Part shown: piece after piece, positions 29,101-36,851 of the stretch
How positions within the stretch are numbered: the stretch's first letter is position 1
Layout of the letters: every line of letters starts with the position of its first letter
DNA from: Lysinibacillus sp. 2017
GTDB taxonomy: Bacteria > Bacillota > Bacilli > Bacillales_A > Planococcaceae
Reading direction: 5' to 3'
DNA: 64,000 nucleotides
Assembly (NCBI RefSeq): GCF_003073375.1
Contig: NZ_CP029002.1
Location: forward strand, 3,024,001 to 3,088,000
Program-made: the position numbers and the translations under genes
Notes under the pieces: generated by a model
The model's database searches: none
What the model saw: the letters and a program-made list of their open reading frames with translations, nothing else
What the model was told of the DNA's origin: nothing

Positions 29101-29704
29101 AATAGAACGTGCTGCGGCGTTCTTCCCAGCTTTCGCCTACAAGCAATTGGAACTCCTGCTTGAATGCTTCAAATTGTCCTTGTCTATCAAGATATTTCTC
29201 CATTTCAGCAACACCTGGAATATCTCCGTAATAACCACGATGCTCATAAAACACTTTCATAAACACACGTAAAATCGCATCTTCTTTTGATTTGTTATCT
29301 AAAGAACTTTTTGAATCAATATTGAATAAAACAACTTCTGTTTCAATATCTGCTGCTTTTTTCATGTTGGCATACACAAGAGGATCTTTAATCTTTTCTG
29401 CAAATAAATTTACAGGGTATTCATTTTCTACCATACGATTTTCTAATAGATACGCTAAAATCTTTAAGAAATGTGATTTACCTGAACCAAAGAACCCACT
29501 AATCCAAACACCCATCTTATCTGTTTCCCCAACAATTCCTCGTTGGTAGTTATCATAAAACTTCGAAAAATGCTTATGTAATTCTTGTGTCACTACATAC
29601 TCATCTAACTCGTTAAAAATATCCTTATCATTCGTTTGTGCTACTTTAATAACACCACGGATATCACGCTCAATACTCTTTAAAAACATGTCCTTTAAAA
29701 TCAT
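26129..29704 (-). CDS. brxC: BREX ATPase BrxC (PglY-like)
   Basis: The largest core BREX protein, 1191 aa. Walker A GFFGSGKS is at residues 70-77 near the N-terminus, and a Walker B-like LVFLVDEIGQYIG lies near 256-268. Long helical segments and a C-terminal stretch of QEAKRKAEQQ type follow. BrxC is an AAA+-type ATPase required for both methylation and exclusion in characterised systems. It stands between brxB and pglX in canonical order with short gaps (18 and 13 bases). Confidence 0.95.
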   Translation of the reverse strand: MILKDMFLKSIERDIRGVIKVAQTNDKDIFNELDEYVVTQELHKHFSKFYDNYQRGIVGETDKMGVWISGFFGSGKSHFLKILAYLLENRMVENEYPVNLFAEKIKDPLVYANMKKAADIETEVVLFNIDSKSSLDNKSKEDAILRVFMKVFYEHRGYYGDIPGVAEMEKYLDRQGQFEAFKQEFQLLVGESWEERRSTFYFDQDFVIEALGKVINLSEASARKWIEEKVDDFKMDIQTFAKDVKEYIDSKGPNFHLVFLVDEIGQYIGDNRNLMLNLQTLTEDLGTYAEGKVWVMVTSQESIDSIIKVKGDDFSRIQGRFDTRLSLSSISVDEVIKKRILEKFPHVTDKLKAIYPEKSAILKNLISFRESTADLRGYDNEQEYAEVYPFIPYQFKLLQNVFEQVRKHGSSGKHLSEGERSMLSAFKEAALYYKEAEEGTLIPFYAFYDTIKEFLNPAISRVIEGSKENPALKDDEFNIDLLKVLFMIKYVKELPATIDNIATLMVTNIDEDKLKLKEKIKSSLRKLITETLIQKNGDYYVFLTDDEQDINREIKQVTIDEDVLKRELANTIFLDLYDEKRFNYSKHYSFSFNQKMDEKNYGNQTAIIGVQIISPLSDDYQKSQQELMLLTSGSGEMLIKLGANDSYVEEMEEALKIEDYRKKKNPLQQPENIQNILNNKQVEVKDRKRRVRDLLTEAIKDAEFYIYGEKVEIKGSSVKEKINAAFKVLVDNVFIKLGYIQEHLDSEKDLVALLNTDNGQLSLDDSVVAKPNQEAKREVFEFVDLQEQLKKQITVKKIYERYQGKTYGWKLLDIAALIAELLIEQRIRIRYNSEYIEPAKDTNKIITALVKSSESEKAIVVKRTKVDEALIRTAKSICKDVFNTTNLADDEDGLLKDIQGLIDTQISEIKGYKARYEGRKYPGMSLLNKGLEYFQQFDAKLDSVSFFEKLKELEDNLLDWEEDIAYVKSFFETNQKELFEKGLAAFKKYEENKSYLFGEEIEQPMQQLQVILNDPIPYTKIKEIPELTNALNIIFNKVLAEKIAFAKEKVQLDYDEVSLLSRQYGVSTETKQKVEAYFIKLLADIAAFADIYKVDATISQSASLKDRMSRIINQDIAQEAKRKAEQQPIIGGESNVPPVEEPVVQKESVKVTKLVPMKTLATEQDVDQYISTLSAKLKQIIKSNKQIEFIE

Positions 29705-29722
29705 CTATATAGCCTCCCTGTG

Positions 29723-30289
29723 CTAATCAATTAATCGAAATGCTCGGTAATAGTTGTCATCTTTAAATTTGCTAAATAGCTGTAAGGATTGCCCATCATA
29801 TTGACCTGGGAAAAACATAACAACTGGTGTTTTATCTAAAATTTCTTGTAGGTTGTTCAAAATGTTATGAGAACGAACGAACGGATACACCTTCCCTACA
29901 CCTGTAAGGAAAATCACATTATGTTCGTCTAATTTTTCTTTGATCTTATTTAGGAAGATTTCAGGCTTCGCAAAGGTCGTCATTGCTTTAAACAGCATTT
30001 CCTTGCCTTGCTTTTCTTCCATTTGAAAAATACGTTTATCTATCTTTTTATCTTTTGCTATTTCAAGAAGTGTTTTATATAAATCGACCTCTAAAATTTG
30101 GCGTGTTGAGCCATCATAGTCGAACTCTTTTTTGATGTGCTGTATATAATCTCTCATTTCAAGCTCATAAACAGGTTCGTAATCAAATACATAGAAGCTA
30201 ATTTCGTTGCCTAGACCTCTACCTTCAATAAACTTGTCTTCCTTTAGCTTTGGAATAATTTTGTCCAGTCGCTCATTAAAATTAACCAT
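29723..30289 (-). CDS. brxB: BREX protein BrxB (DUF1788)
   Basis: DUF1788 protein of about 188 residues from MVNFNERLDKIIPKLKEDKF. Typical segments are GLGNEISFYVFDYEP, FLTGVGKVYPFVRSHNILNNLQ and VVMFFPGQYDGQSLQLFSKF near the C-terminus. The start at 30289 is chosen because an AGGGGG site lies 6 bases before it. It overlaps the brxA stop by 8 bases (CATGGTTAA), which points to translational coupling. BrxB is an essential BREX component without a known enzymatic activity. Confidence 0.95.
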   Translation of the reverse strand: MVNFNERLDKIIPKLKEDKFIEGRGLGNEISFYVFDYEPVYELEMRDYIQHIKKEFDYDGSTRQILEVDLYKTLLEIAKDKKIDKRIFQMEEKQGKEMLFKAMTTFAKPEIFLNKIKEKLDEHNVIFLTGVGKVYPFVRSHNILNNLQEILDKTPVVMFFPGQYDGQSLQLFSKFKDDNYYRAFRLID

Positions 30290-30896
30290 GATAGCCCCCT
30301 GCTTCTCCCATTGCTTGTACATACTTAGCATCACCAAGATGATTCAGATGAATTTTTATACGCTCATCGATATACAAACGGTTTAACTCATTGGATTTTA
30401 AATCTTTTAGTAGACCTGCATTTAACAAGATTTTTTTGAACACCTGTTTAAGTTTCGCTACTGTTGTACCCGACCAACCAGCCATAAATTCACTTTGCTC
30501 CATCTTTGCCGCAAAAAATACATTCACATCGACCTTATCAAGGAAATAATCATTGTTGTTTAACTTTTCAGCTACGACTTCCTGCATGAATTCATAAAAA
30601 AGACGATCAAATTTCATGATGGCATAAAGGTTGATCACTTTCCCCACCTCATACGGTTCATCAATCAATAATTGCAGTAGTAATTCGTCTAGTAAGTCCA
30701 CTCGCTTTAAAATATACGGCATTGCTCTTTTAACACTTGATAGCTTTTCATATTGAAAAATGTTTTCCTCTAAAACTTTATATCCAATTTCTTTATCCGA
30801 ATAACCTTGTTGCTTTAATATTGCTACTTGCTTCACCTCGTAAAGCATAAATCCAGCACCTGTTAAGACAGAAGAATATTCTATATCCATTGTCAT
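30282..30896 (-). CDS. brxA: BREX protein BrxA (DUF1819)
   Basis: DUF1819 family, 204 aa, with the usual opening YSSVLTGAGFMLYEVKQVA and the later segment GWSGTTVAKLKQVFKKILLNAGLL typical of this small helical DNA-binding protein. It is the first canonical BREX gene here. The ATG follows a GTGAGGA site. An ATG two codons later (MDIEYSS) is an alternative start. Confidence 0.93.
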   Translation of the reverse strand: MTMDIEYSSVLTGAGFMLYEVKQVAILKQQGYSDKEIGYKVLEENIFQYEKLSSVKRAMPYILKRVDLLDELLLQLLIDEPYEVGKVINLYAIMKFDRLFYEFMQEVVAEKLNNNDYFLDKVDVNVFFAAKMEQSEFMAGWSGTTVAKLKQVFKKILLNAGLLKDLKSNELNRLYIDERIKIHLNHLGDAKYVQAMGEAGGYHG

Positions 30897-30924
30897 TCAT
30901 TCCTCACTCTCTTACAAGACTATT

Positions 30925-31164
30925 TCACTTATCAATTTCCACAATTTTCTTAATTAATGAAAGTCTTCTTTTTCCACATTGCTGCTGAACAATTTTTGTA
31001 AAAACCCCATCCTTCATTAGCTTGTCAGAGTTATTTAAATACATACTATGTACATCTGAAATAAGTTCTTCTTCAGTTACCGCCTCTTGCCAATAAGCAT
31101 CTACTAATTCATTTATAGCCTTTGCTAAATCACGTTGTGTACGATAAAAACGTTTTACAACCAA
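30925..31164 (-). CDS. small TIGR04540-like protein at the head of the BREX operon
   Basis: About 79 residues with RFYRTQRDLAKAINELVDAYW, EEELISDVHSMYLNN and VQQQCGKRRLSLIKKIVE, which I recognise as the TIGR04540 pattern of small Firmicute proteins that often precede BREX genes. TTG at 31164 is preferred because GAGGTG lies 6-7 bases before it; GTG three codons upstream overlaps the site. It precedes brxA by 28 bases and faces the same way, so it is probably the first gene of the operon. A regulatory role is possible but unproven. Confidence 0.65.
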   Translation of the reverse strand: MVVKRFYRTQRDLAKAINELVDAYWQEAVTEEELISDVHSMYLNNSDKLMKDGVFTKIVQQQCGKRRLSLIKKIVEIDK

Positions 31165-31640
31165 CTGAAACACCTCAATTACATTATTAGTACAATATCT
31201 ATATCTTATTCTTACTTTATTCTCATTAAAGGGTTACTTCAAGTACAAAACGAAAATATATTACCATAAGTTTAGAACATCTCAATTATTATGTTCATTA
31301 CATGCATTGAATCAGCAAGCTATGAAATTACAAAACATTAACTTCTACAAAATACAAGCAAGTGTATGGTTTAATTATTTTTGCAGATCCACCAACTTAA
31401 CTCCACTAAAATTGGCAAGCAATCATTGCTACTTTTCTGTTTTAACTTCAGGCATGGCAGCAAGTTCAGTAATTCAATATTTCCCTACGTGTAAGCGATT
31501 GGTTAGGGGGATATTGCCGAAGTAATTATGCCCTTCAACCCTTGGTAATAAAGAATTTCTGATAAAAAAGTTTAAAATTTTTTTCAAATTTTTTTCGGGA
31601 TTTTTTTATCTTTTTTTTCGAATTTTAGGCTCTAATTAGG
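31165..31640. other. BREX upstream region
   Basis: No gene is supported on either strand. It should hold the BREX operon promoter, reading left. A TTGAAG with a weak TAAAGT-like -10 on the minus strand around 31210-31240 is the best candidate, but I do not regard it as secure. Confidence 0.35.
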
Positions 31641-31645
31641 CTGAA

Positions 31646-32372
31646 ATCTTTGGAAGAATCAAATAATAGTTTTTTTAGTCGAACCCTTCCATCGATATTA
31701 CACCCATTTTTAATGGAATAATTATTCGATAGTTTTTCTAGTCAATTCCTTCCAACAATAATTCATCTATTTTTATAAATGTAGGTTGAATATTCAAGAA
31801 ACCTCTATGGTTCTTTGATATAAGTTGTATAAATGTTATATAACTTATATTGTTTTTGGCATAAGTTATATAAGTGTTATATAACTTTTTTGCCTTATTT
31901 TGCTCTGTATGAGCTTTTTTATTGGAAGAATCTAATTGTAGTTTTTTCGGTCATTCTCTTCCTATTGAATTTTCTTCAGACTTATATAACAGTTGTATAT
32001 AAGTTATATAAGTGTTGTATAAATGTTATATAACTTTTGCCTTTTTCATTGGAAGAATCCAATTATAGTTTTTTCAATCATTCTCATCCTTTTAAATTCC
32101 CTTAAACTTATATAACAGTTATTTATAAGTTATATAAGTGTTGTATAAATGTTATATAACTTTTGCCTTTTTCATTGGAAGAATCTAATTGTAGTTTTTC
32201 CGGTCATTTTCTTCCTCTTAATTTCCCTTTAAACTTATATAACAGTTGTATATAAGTTATATAAATGTTGTATAACTTATGTCCTTTCCCATATAAATGT
32301 GGCATTAATATCCGAGAAACACCCTATGTTTTTTCGATATAAGCTGTATAAATGTTATACAACTATTTGGCA
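31646..32372 (+). repeat. tandem repeat family A, about 127-bp units
   Basis: Three near-identical units begin TTGGAAGAATC at 31922, 32049 and 32175 (periods 127 and 126), with a more diverged half unit from 31650. Each has a potential GGAAGAAT / ATTCTCTTCC hairpin and a cluster of TTATATAAC / GTTATATAA iteron-like words ending in palindromic AAGTTATATAA...TTATATAACTT. A related sequence (AAGAAACCTCTATGGTTC against GAGAAACACCCTATGTTTT) brackets the array at 31796 and 32311. Candidate origin or operator array. Confidence 0.85.
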
Positions 32373-32380
32373 GCATAAAA

Positions 32381-33440
32381 TCAAAACACTGTTAGTTAAA
32401 ATGAAAAAGGCATTTACATCTCAAATGTAGCTGCTGACCTAAATACTCTTATAGCCCCCTTTCTGATTGGGATTGTGTCTAAAGTGTGTCCAAAATGTGA
32501 CAACTCTGTACAACAAATTCCTATATGTGTGCACGCACTTGTTTTCCTCTTCGAACTAGAGGCAGGTTTTGGTTTACATACGTCCGTGCGTAAACCTACC
32601 TGTTATCGCATTACTACAAGCGAGCTTTACGGATTACTCTCGCTCCGAGCACACTTATGCCATTTCATTTACTAACACGCATCATGGAATATCAAAACAC
32701 TTTTAATTAAAAAGAAAAGGCATTTAAACCTCAAATGTAGCTGCTGATCTGAATACTCTTATAGCCCCTATTTGTTTAATATTATGGGCTTATAATTTAA
32801 TTGGCTCTATGTATCGGCTAGTACTTTATAATTGTGTCCAGAATGTGACAACTCTGTACAACAAATTCCTATATGTGTGTATACACTCGTTTTCTCTTCG
32901 AACTAGGGGCAGGTATCACTGTACATACGTCCGTGCGTAAACCTACCTGTTATCGTACTACTACAAGCGTGCTTTAAGGATTACTCTCGCTCCGAGCACG
33001 CTTATGCCATTTCGTTTAATGGCACGTATCATGGAAAACCCAAACACTATCAATTAAAAAGAAAAAGGCATTTAAATCTCAAATGTATCTGCTGATTTGA
33101 ATTCTTTTATATTCCCTGTTTGTTTGAATTTATTGGCTTAGAATTTAATTGGCTTTACGGCAAGAATGCCTCAACTGCGTCTAATAATGTGACAACTGTC
33201 TACAACAAATCCCTATATATGTGCACGTACTCGCTTCCTCCTTCGAACTAGAAGCAGGTATTGGCTTACATTCGTGCGTAAGTAAACCTGCTTGTTGTCG
33301 AATCACTACAAGCGATCTTTACAGATTACATTCGCTCCAAGCCCGCTAATACCATTTCGTTTATTAGCACGTATCACGGTATAAAAAACACTGTTAATTA
33401 AAAGAAATTGGTATTTAGACCTCAATAGATGCAAGTCTTT
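32381..33440 (+). repeat. tandem repeat family B, three 311-348-bp units plus a partial
   Basis: Units start at the AAAACACT...AATTAAAA box at 32381, 32692 and 33040, and a partial fourth at about 33383. Each holds AGGCATTTA, CTCAAATGTAGCTGCTGA, CTCTTATAGCCCC, AATGTGACAACTCTGTACAA and a set of hairpins. The best stem in unit 1 pairs CAGGT...GGTTTAC with GTAAACC...ACCTG. In unit 2 GCGTGC pairs with GCACGC and GCCATT with AATGGC. No protein frame is shared between units. This looks like a structured RNA or a replication/transfer site rather than coding DNA. Confidence 0.85.
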
Positions 33441-33612
33441 CCCTAAGATTTAAGAATTACTTTCATCACTTCAAATCATTTAGAGTCGATTTTCTTATAC
33501 TTAATATGATATTTTGTGTCGGTTCCACCCTTAAATACAAAATGAACATCTCCCTGCAATCCTTCTCCTCAAATCTAAAAATAGAATGCTGATGAATAGC
33601 TGTTTCTATGTA

Positions 33613-34060
33613 TCCGACACTTTTTTATGAATATTCATTTCTGCAAATTTGTAGCATGGGGTATTAATACTTCAGCTAGCTTCACATCTCATAACCATTA
33701 ATTCGATGTGTCCAACACTTTTTTGAGAATATTCATTTCTGCAAGTGTATAGCTTAGAGTATTAATACTTCAGCTGGCTTCACATCTTATAACCGACAAT
33801 CAGATGTGTTCGACACTTTTTTATGAATATTCGTTTCTGCAAATTTGTAGCATGGGGTATTAACACTTCAGCTAGCTTCACATCTCATAACCATTAATTT
33901 GATGTATCCGACACCTTTTTATGAATATTCATTTCTGCAAATTTGTAGCATGGGGTATTAATACTTCAGCTAGCTTCACATCTCATAACCATTAATTCGA
34001 TGTGTCCGACACTTTTTTATGAATATTCATTTCTGCAAGTGTATAGCATGGGGTATCAAT
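33613..34060 (+). repeat. tandem repeat family C, 98-bp period, 4.5 copies
   Basis: TCCGACAC-type words start at 33613, 33711, 33809, 33907 and 34005, an exact 98-bp period. Units contain the 12-bp palindrome ATGAATATTCAT (with single changes in units 2 and 3), the conserved GCATGGGGTATTAATACTTC, and an inverted repeat CACATC / GATGTG. The last unit stops 50 bases before the ATG of the excisionase-like gene, so the array is also that gene's upstream region. Confidence 0.9.
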
Positions 34061-34109
34061 TCTTTATTGACTTAATAACAATTACTAACTATTACGGAGG
34101 AACAAACAA

Positions 34110-34496
34110 ATGGAACTAACTATTGAAAAATCAATCGAAGAAAAAATTGAAAGCTTAATTACACAAAACTTTGAAAAAATCCTTGAAAAAAACATTGAAT
34201 CAATCCTTGATACAAAGCTTGATTCTTACCTTGGAAAAAAGCTTGGATTTTCTCCTGATAAAAACCTTGAAAAAATCTTTGAGAAAAAACTTGGTGAAAC
34301 AATTGGACAGCCTAATGAGCATGCAGCTAAAGAATGGCTGAACGTTCAGGAAACTTGCGATTATATCGGAATTTCCTATAAAAGTTTACAAAAGCTTATT
34401 GATCAAGGACTTAAAGGTAATTCAATTGGTCGCAGCAAGCGATTCTCCAAAACGGAAATCACTCACTTTTTAAAAAATGTACAGCATAAAAAATAA
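34110..34496 (+). CDS. excisionase-like HTH protein with coiled-coil N-terminus
   Basis: 128 residues. Residues 1-70 are heptad-like and repetitive (KSIEEKIESLI, NFEKILEKNIESILDTKL, NLEKIFEKKL), a likely coiled coil for oligomerisation. Residues 76-125 form a MerR/excisionase-type winged helix: WLNVQETCDYIGISYKSLQKLIDQGLKGNSIGRSKRFSKTEI. A GGAGG site precedes the ATG. It is directly upstream of the integrase gene (27-base gap), the usual xis-int arrangement, and directly downstream of the 98-bp repeats, which may be its binding array (inference). Confidence 0.75.
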   Translation: MELTIEKSIEEKIESLITQNFEKILEKNIESILDTKLDSYLGKKLGFSPDKNLEKIFEKKLGETIGQPNEHAAKEWLNVQETCDYIGISYKSLQKLIDQGLKGNSIGRSKRFSKTEITHFLKNVQHKK

Positions 34497-34523
34497 TGGA
34501 TAACACAAAAGGAGATCATTCTA

Positions 34524-35693
34524 ATGACAACAATGGACAAAGCAGTTAAAGAATATATGAAAAGAGGCGTTCCTCATTATATGGTGAAAATGTATGGGGG
34601 TATCGATCCTTATACGAAAAAGCAAATCGACATTACAAAGCGTGGTTTTAAAACAAAAACTGAAGCAAAAGCTTTTTATGCTCAAAAACAAGCGGAAATG
34701 CTACAACGAAATGATACTGATAATCCAAACCTAACATTTGAGCAATTCTATCATTCTTACTATGAAGAATACCTTCAAAATTGTTCCCTCGAAAAAAGTA
34801 CTTTAGGGAAAATTAAAGGGATTTTCAAAAACCACATCCTACCTTTTTACGGAGATTTAAAGCTTAAAAATATTTCTTACCAAGATACTTTGCGGTCTTT
34901 TGAAGTATGGAAAGAAAAATTACAAAAACCGTCAAAGGTAGCAATCGAACTAAATAAATGCTTAGAACAAGCTAAATATAACGATTACATTCCGAAAAAT
35001 CCCCTTAAACTTGATGGTTTACGATCATGGGAAAAAAAAGAAGAAAGAAAGAGAGACAATGCACAAGGTGATAAATTGTTCTATACATCAGATGAAATAG
35101 ATTTATTTATTCAAAAGCTAAAAACAACAGATGATATTTCAAAAATTGCAAGTTTCCTCTTGCTTGTAAATTTAGGCTTACGCAAAGGAGAGCTTCTTGC
35201 ACTGCAATGGCAAGATATTGATTTTCAAAATAAAAAAATCCATATTCATCAAGCCATTGGTACAGATGAATTTAATAAGCCTTATATTAAAGCTACGAAG
35301 AACTTTTTAGAAAGAACACTTGATATTGATGAGGAAACTTTCCAAGCACTATTAAAATGGCAGGAGCTCCAAGCAGAGCAATTAAAGTGGCAAAGTCTTG
35401 AGCATCAAGGCGATAAGCAGTTTATCTTCCCAAACAATAAAAATACTTTTTATAATAACACCAAGTTAAATACCTGGTTAAAAAAGTTCCAAACTCAACA
35501 CGGACTAAAGCTTGTTTCAGTTCATGGATTACGTCACAGTTGTGCTACTCGCATCTATTATCAAACGAAAGATATAAAGTTCATTCAACATTTCTTAGGT
35601 CACACAGACATGACAACAACGGTAGATACGTATATTCATTGCATTCCCGAAATAGGCAGTATATTAGTAAAGTCATTTAATCGAGCTGCATAA
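34524..35693 (+). CDS. tyrosine recombinase (integrase) 1
   Basis: A 389-residue phage-type integrase. An AP2-like N-terminal arm-binding part (YTKKQIDITKRGFKTKTEA) and SAM-like core-binding domain lead to a catalytic domain with the set R220 (LRKGELLAL), H334xxR337 (HGLRHS), H360 (GH) and Y370 (DTY). All catalytic residues are intact. AAAGGAG precedes the ATG and a terminator follows. The 3' end and terminator are duplicated at 40.19-40.41 kb. Its attachment site is not known. Confidence 0.93.
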   Translation: MTTMDKAVKEYMKRGVPHYMVKMYGGIDPYTKKQIDITKRGFKTKTEAKAFYAQKQAEMLQRNDTDNPNLTFEQFYHSYYEEYLQNCSLEKSTLGKIKGIFKNHILPFYGDLKLKNISYQDTLRSFEVWKEKLQKPSKVAIELNKCLEQAKYNDYIPKNPLKLDGLRSWEKKEERKRDNAQGDKLFYTSDEIDLFIQKLKTTDDISKIASFLLLVNLGLRKGELLALQWQDIDFQNKKIHIHQAIGTDEFNKPYIKATKNFLERTLDIDEETFQALLKWQELQAEQLKWQSLEHQGDKQFIFPNNKNTFYNNTKLNTWLKKFQTQHGLKLVSVHGLRHSCATRIYYQTKDIKFIQHFLGHTDMTTTVDTYIHCIPEIGSILVKSFNRAA

Positions 35694-35718
35694 ATGAAAG
35701 TTAATTGAATCTCAATTC

Positions 35719-35756
35719 GTGCCAAAGTACATTCGTATTTTGGCACTTTTTCTTTC
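35719..35756 (+). terminator. terminator after integrase 1
   Basis: GTGCCAAA / TTTGGCAC hairpin followed by TTTTTCTTTCT. A diverged copy, with the same flanks, lies at 40376-40412 after the integrase fragment. Confidence 0.85.
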
Positions 35757-35830
35757 TCTATCTTTAAACAGATTTTCACAATAAGTAAAGAAATACTTAA
35801 AACTAATCCCTTTTTTTATACATTAATTAT

Positions 35831-35880
35831 AAAAAAGCTTGGCAGAAACCTTATTAGATAAGGCTTTACCAGGCTTTTTA
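35831..35880. terminator. bidirectional terminator beyond the serine recombinase gene
   Basis: Two nested stems: outer AAAAAGC.TGG / CCA.GCTTTTT and inner CCTTAT / ATAAGG, with A and T runs at both ends. Confidence 0.7.
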
Positions 35881-35983
35881 GATTGTTATTAATTATCTTC
35901 ACTCACTTATTACTGGTGGTTTAGAAGTGATGTCATGCAGTACGTTCTCAAATCATTAATACAAGTTCCCTCCTAATTTACCT

Positions 35984-36562
35984 TTAAATATTTTTAATAA
36001 TTTTATAAACTGTTGCCCTTCCAATCCCATACTCTTTTGCAATATCTGTAGCACTTTCTCCTGCTTCAAACAAAGCTCGTACATGCTTCTTTACTTTATC
36101 ATCAATTGCTGGTCTGCCTCCAATACGCCCACGTTTTCTAGCACTTTCTAATCCAGCTTTTGTCCTTTGCTGAATAATGTCCCTTTCAAATTCAGCAAAT
36201 ACAGCTAACATACCAAACATTGCTTTACCTGTTGGAGTAGTTGTATCAAATGCATCATTAATTGAAACAAACTCTACGCCCTTCTCATTTAATTCACCTG
36301 TTAATGTAAATAACTCTTTCGTACTTCTAGCTAAACGGTCTAATTTATACACAACAAACAAATCTCCATTAGTTGCGGCTTTCATCGCATGTTCAAGTTC
36401 TTGTCTTTCTACTTTACGACTAGAAATCTTTTCTACATACATGATTAGTTCTAATCCATTTTCTTTAGCATACTTTTCAATCGCTTGCTCCTGCATATCT
36501 AAATTTTGATCTTCCGTACTAACACGACAATATCCTATTACTCGTCCTATTTTCGACACCAC
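35984..36562 (-). CDS. serine recombinase (resolvase/invertase family)
   Basis: A complete small serine recombinase of 192 aa. The catalytic Ser is S15 in GYCRVSTEDQN. The catalytic domain continues with VVYKLDRLARSTKEL, DTTTPTGKAMFGMLAVFAEFERDIIQQRTKAGLESARKRG, and the C-terminal HTH ends in ATDIAKEYGIGRATVYKII, as in Hin/Tn3-type resolvases. Start is a GTG; an adjacent GTG is equally possible. Imperfect repeats upstream (36590-36710) may be its recombination site. No transposase is seen beside it. Confidence 0.92.
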   Translation of the reverse strand: MVSKIGRVIGYCRVSTEDQNLDMQEQAIEKYAKENGLELIMYVEKISSRKVERQELEHAMKAATNGDLFVVYKLDRLARSTKELFTLTGELNEKGVEFVSINDAFDTTTPTGKAMFGMLAVFAEFERDIIQQRTKAGLESARKRGRIGGRPAIDDKVKKHVRALFEAGESATDIAKEYGIGRATVYKIIKNI

Positions 36563-36574
36563 TTTCTACAAACT

Positions 36575-36715
36575 TATACGTTTTATATACATCTAATAAT
36601 AGACGAGTTTATAGACAAATACAATAAAAAAATGAAGCCTAAACGTTAATTCAAGCTCCGTCTTCAAATCGTCTACTAAACGATGGTTTTATAGATGATT
36701 TTACAGTCTATTTTT
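36575..36715. promoter_or_regulatory. possible res-like site upstream of the serine recombinase
   Basis: Imperfect repeated words TAGACGAGTTTATAGACAA and CGTCTACTAAACGATGG...TTTTATAGATGA, partly inverted, lie in the promoter region of the recombinase gene, where resolvases often bind. The resemblance is loose. Confidence 0.3.
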
Positions 36716-36851
36716 TCCAACATGTTCGAAACTTATTTTTCGCATTTATTTTGTTGGAAATATTCTTAGAAGATAATAACAAATAGGGATAAAATATATA
36801 TTTAACAACTCTTATAGCCCTATTCAGCTACAAAACATCCGCTATTTCAAC

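Noticed and set aside
31307-31525. Plus-strand 72-codon frame upstream of BREX
   Set aside because: No ribosome site, odd composition, and no recognisable motif.
31646-34060. CRISPR array or type III toxin-antitoxin RNA repeats
   Set aside because: Units are 98-348 bp without alternating short repeats and unique spacers, there are no cas genes, and no ToxN-like gene is adjacent.
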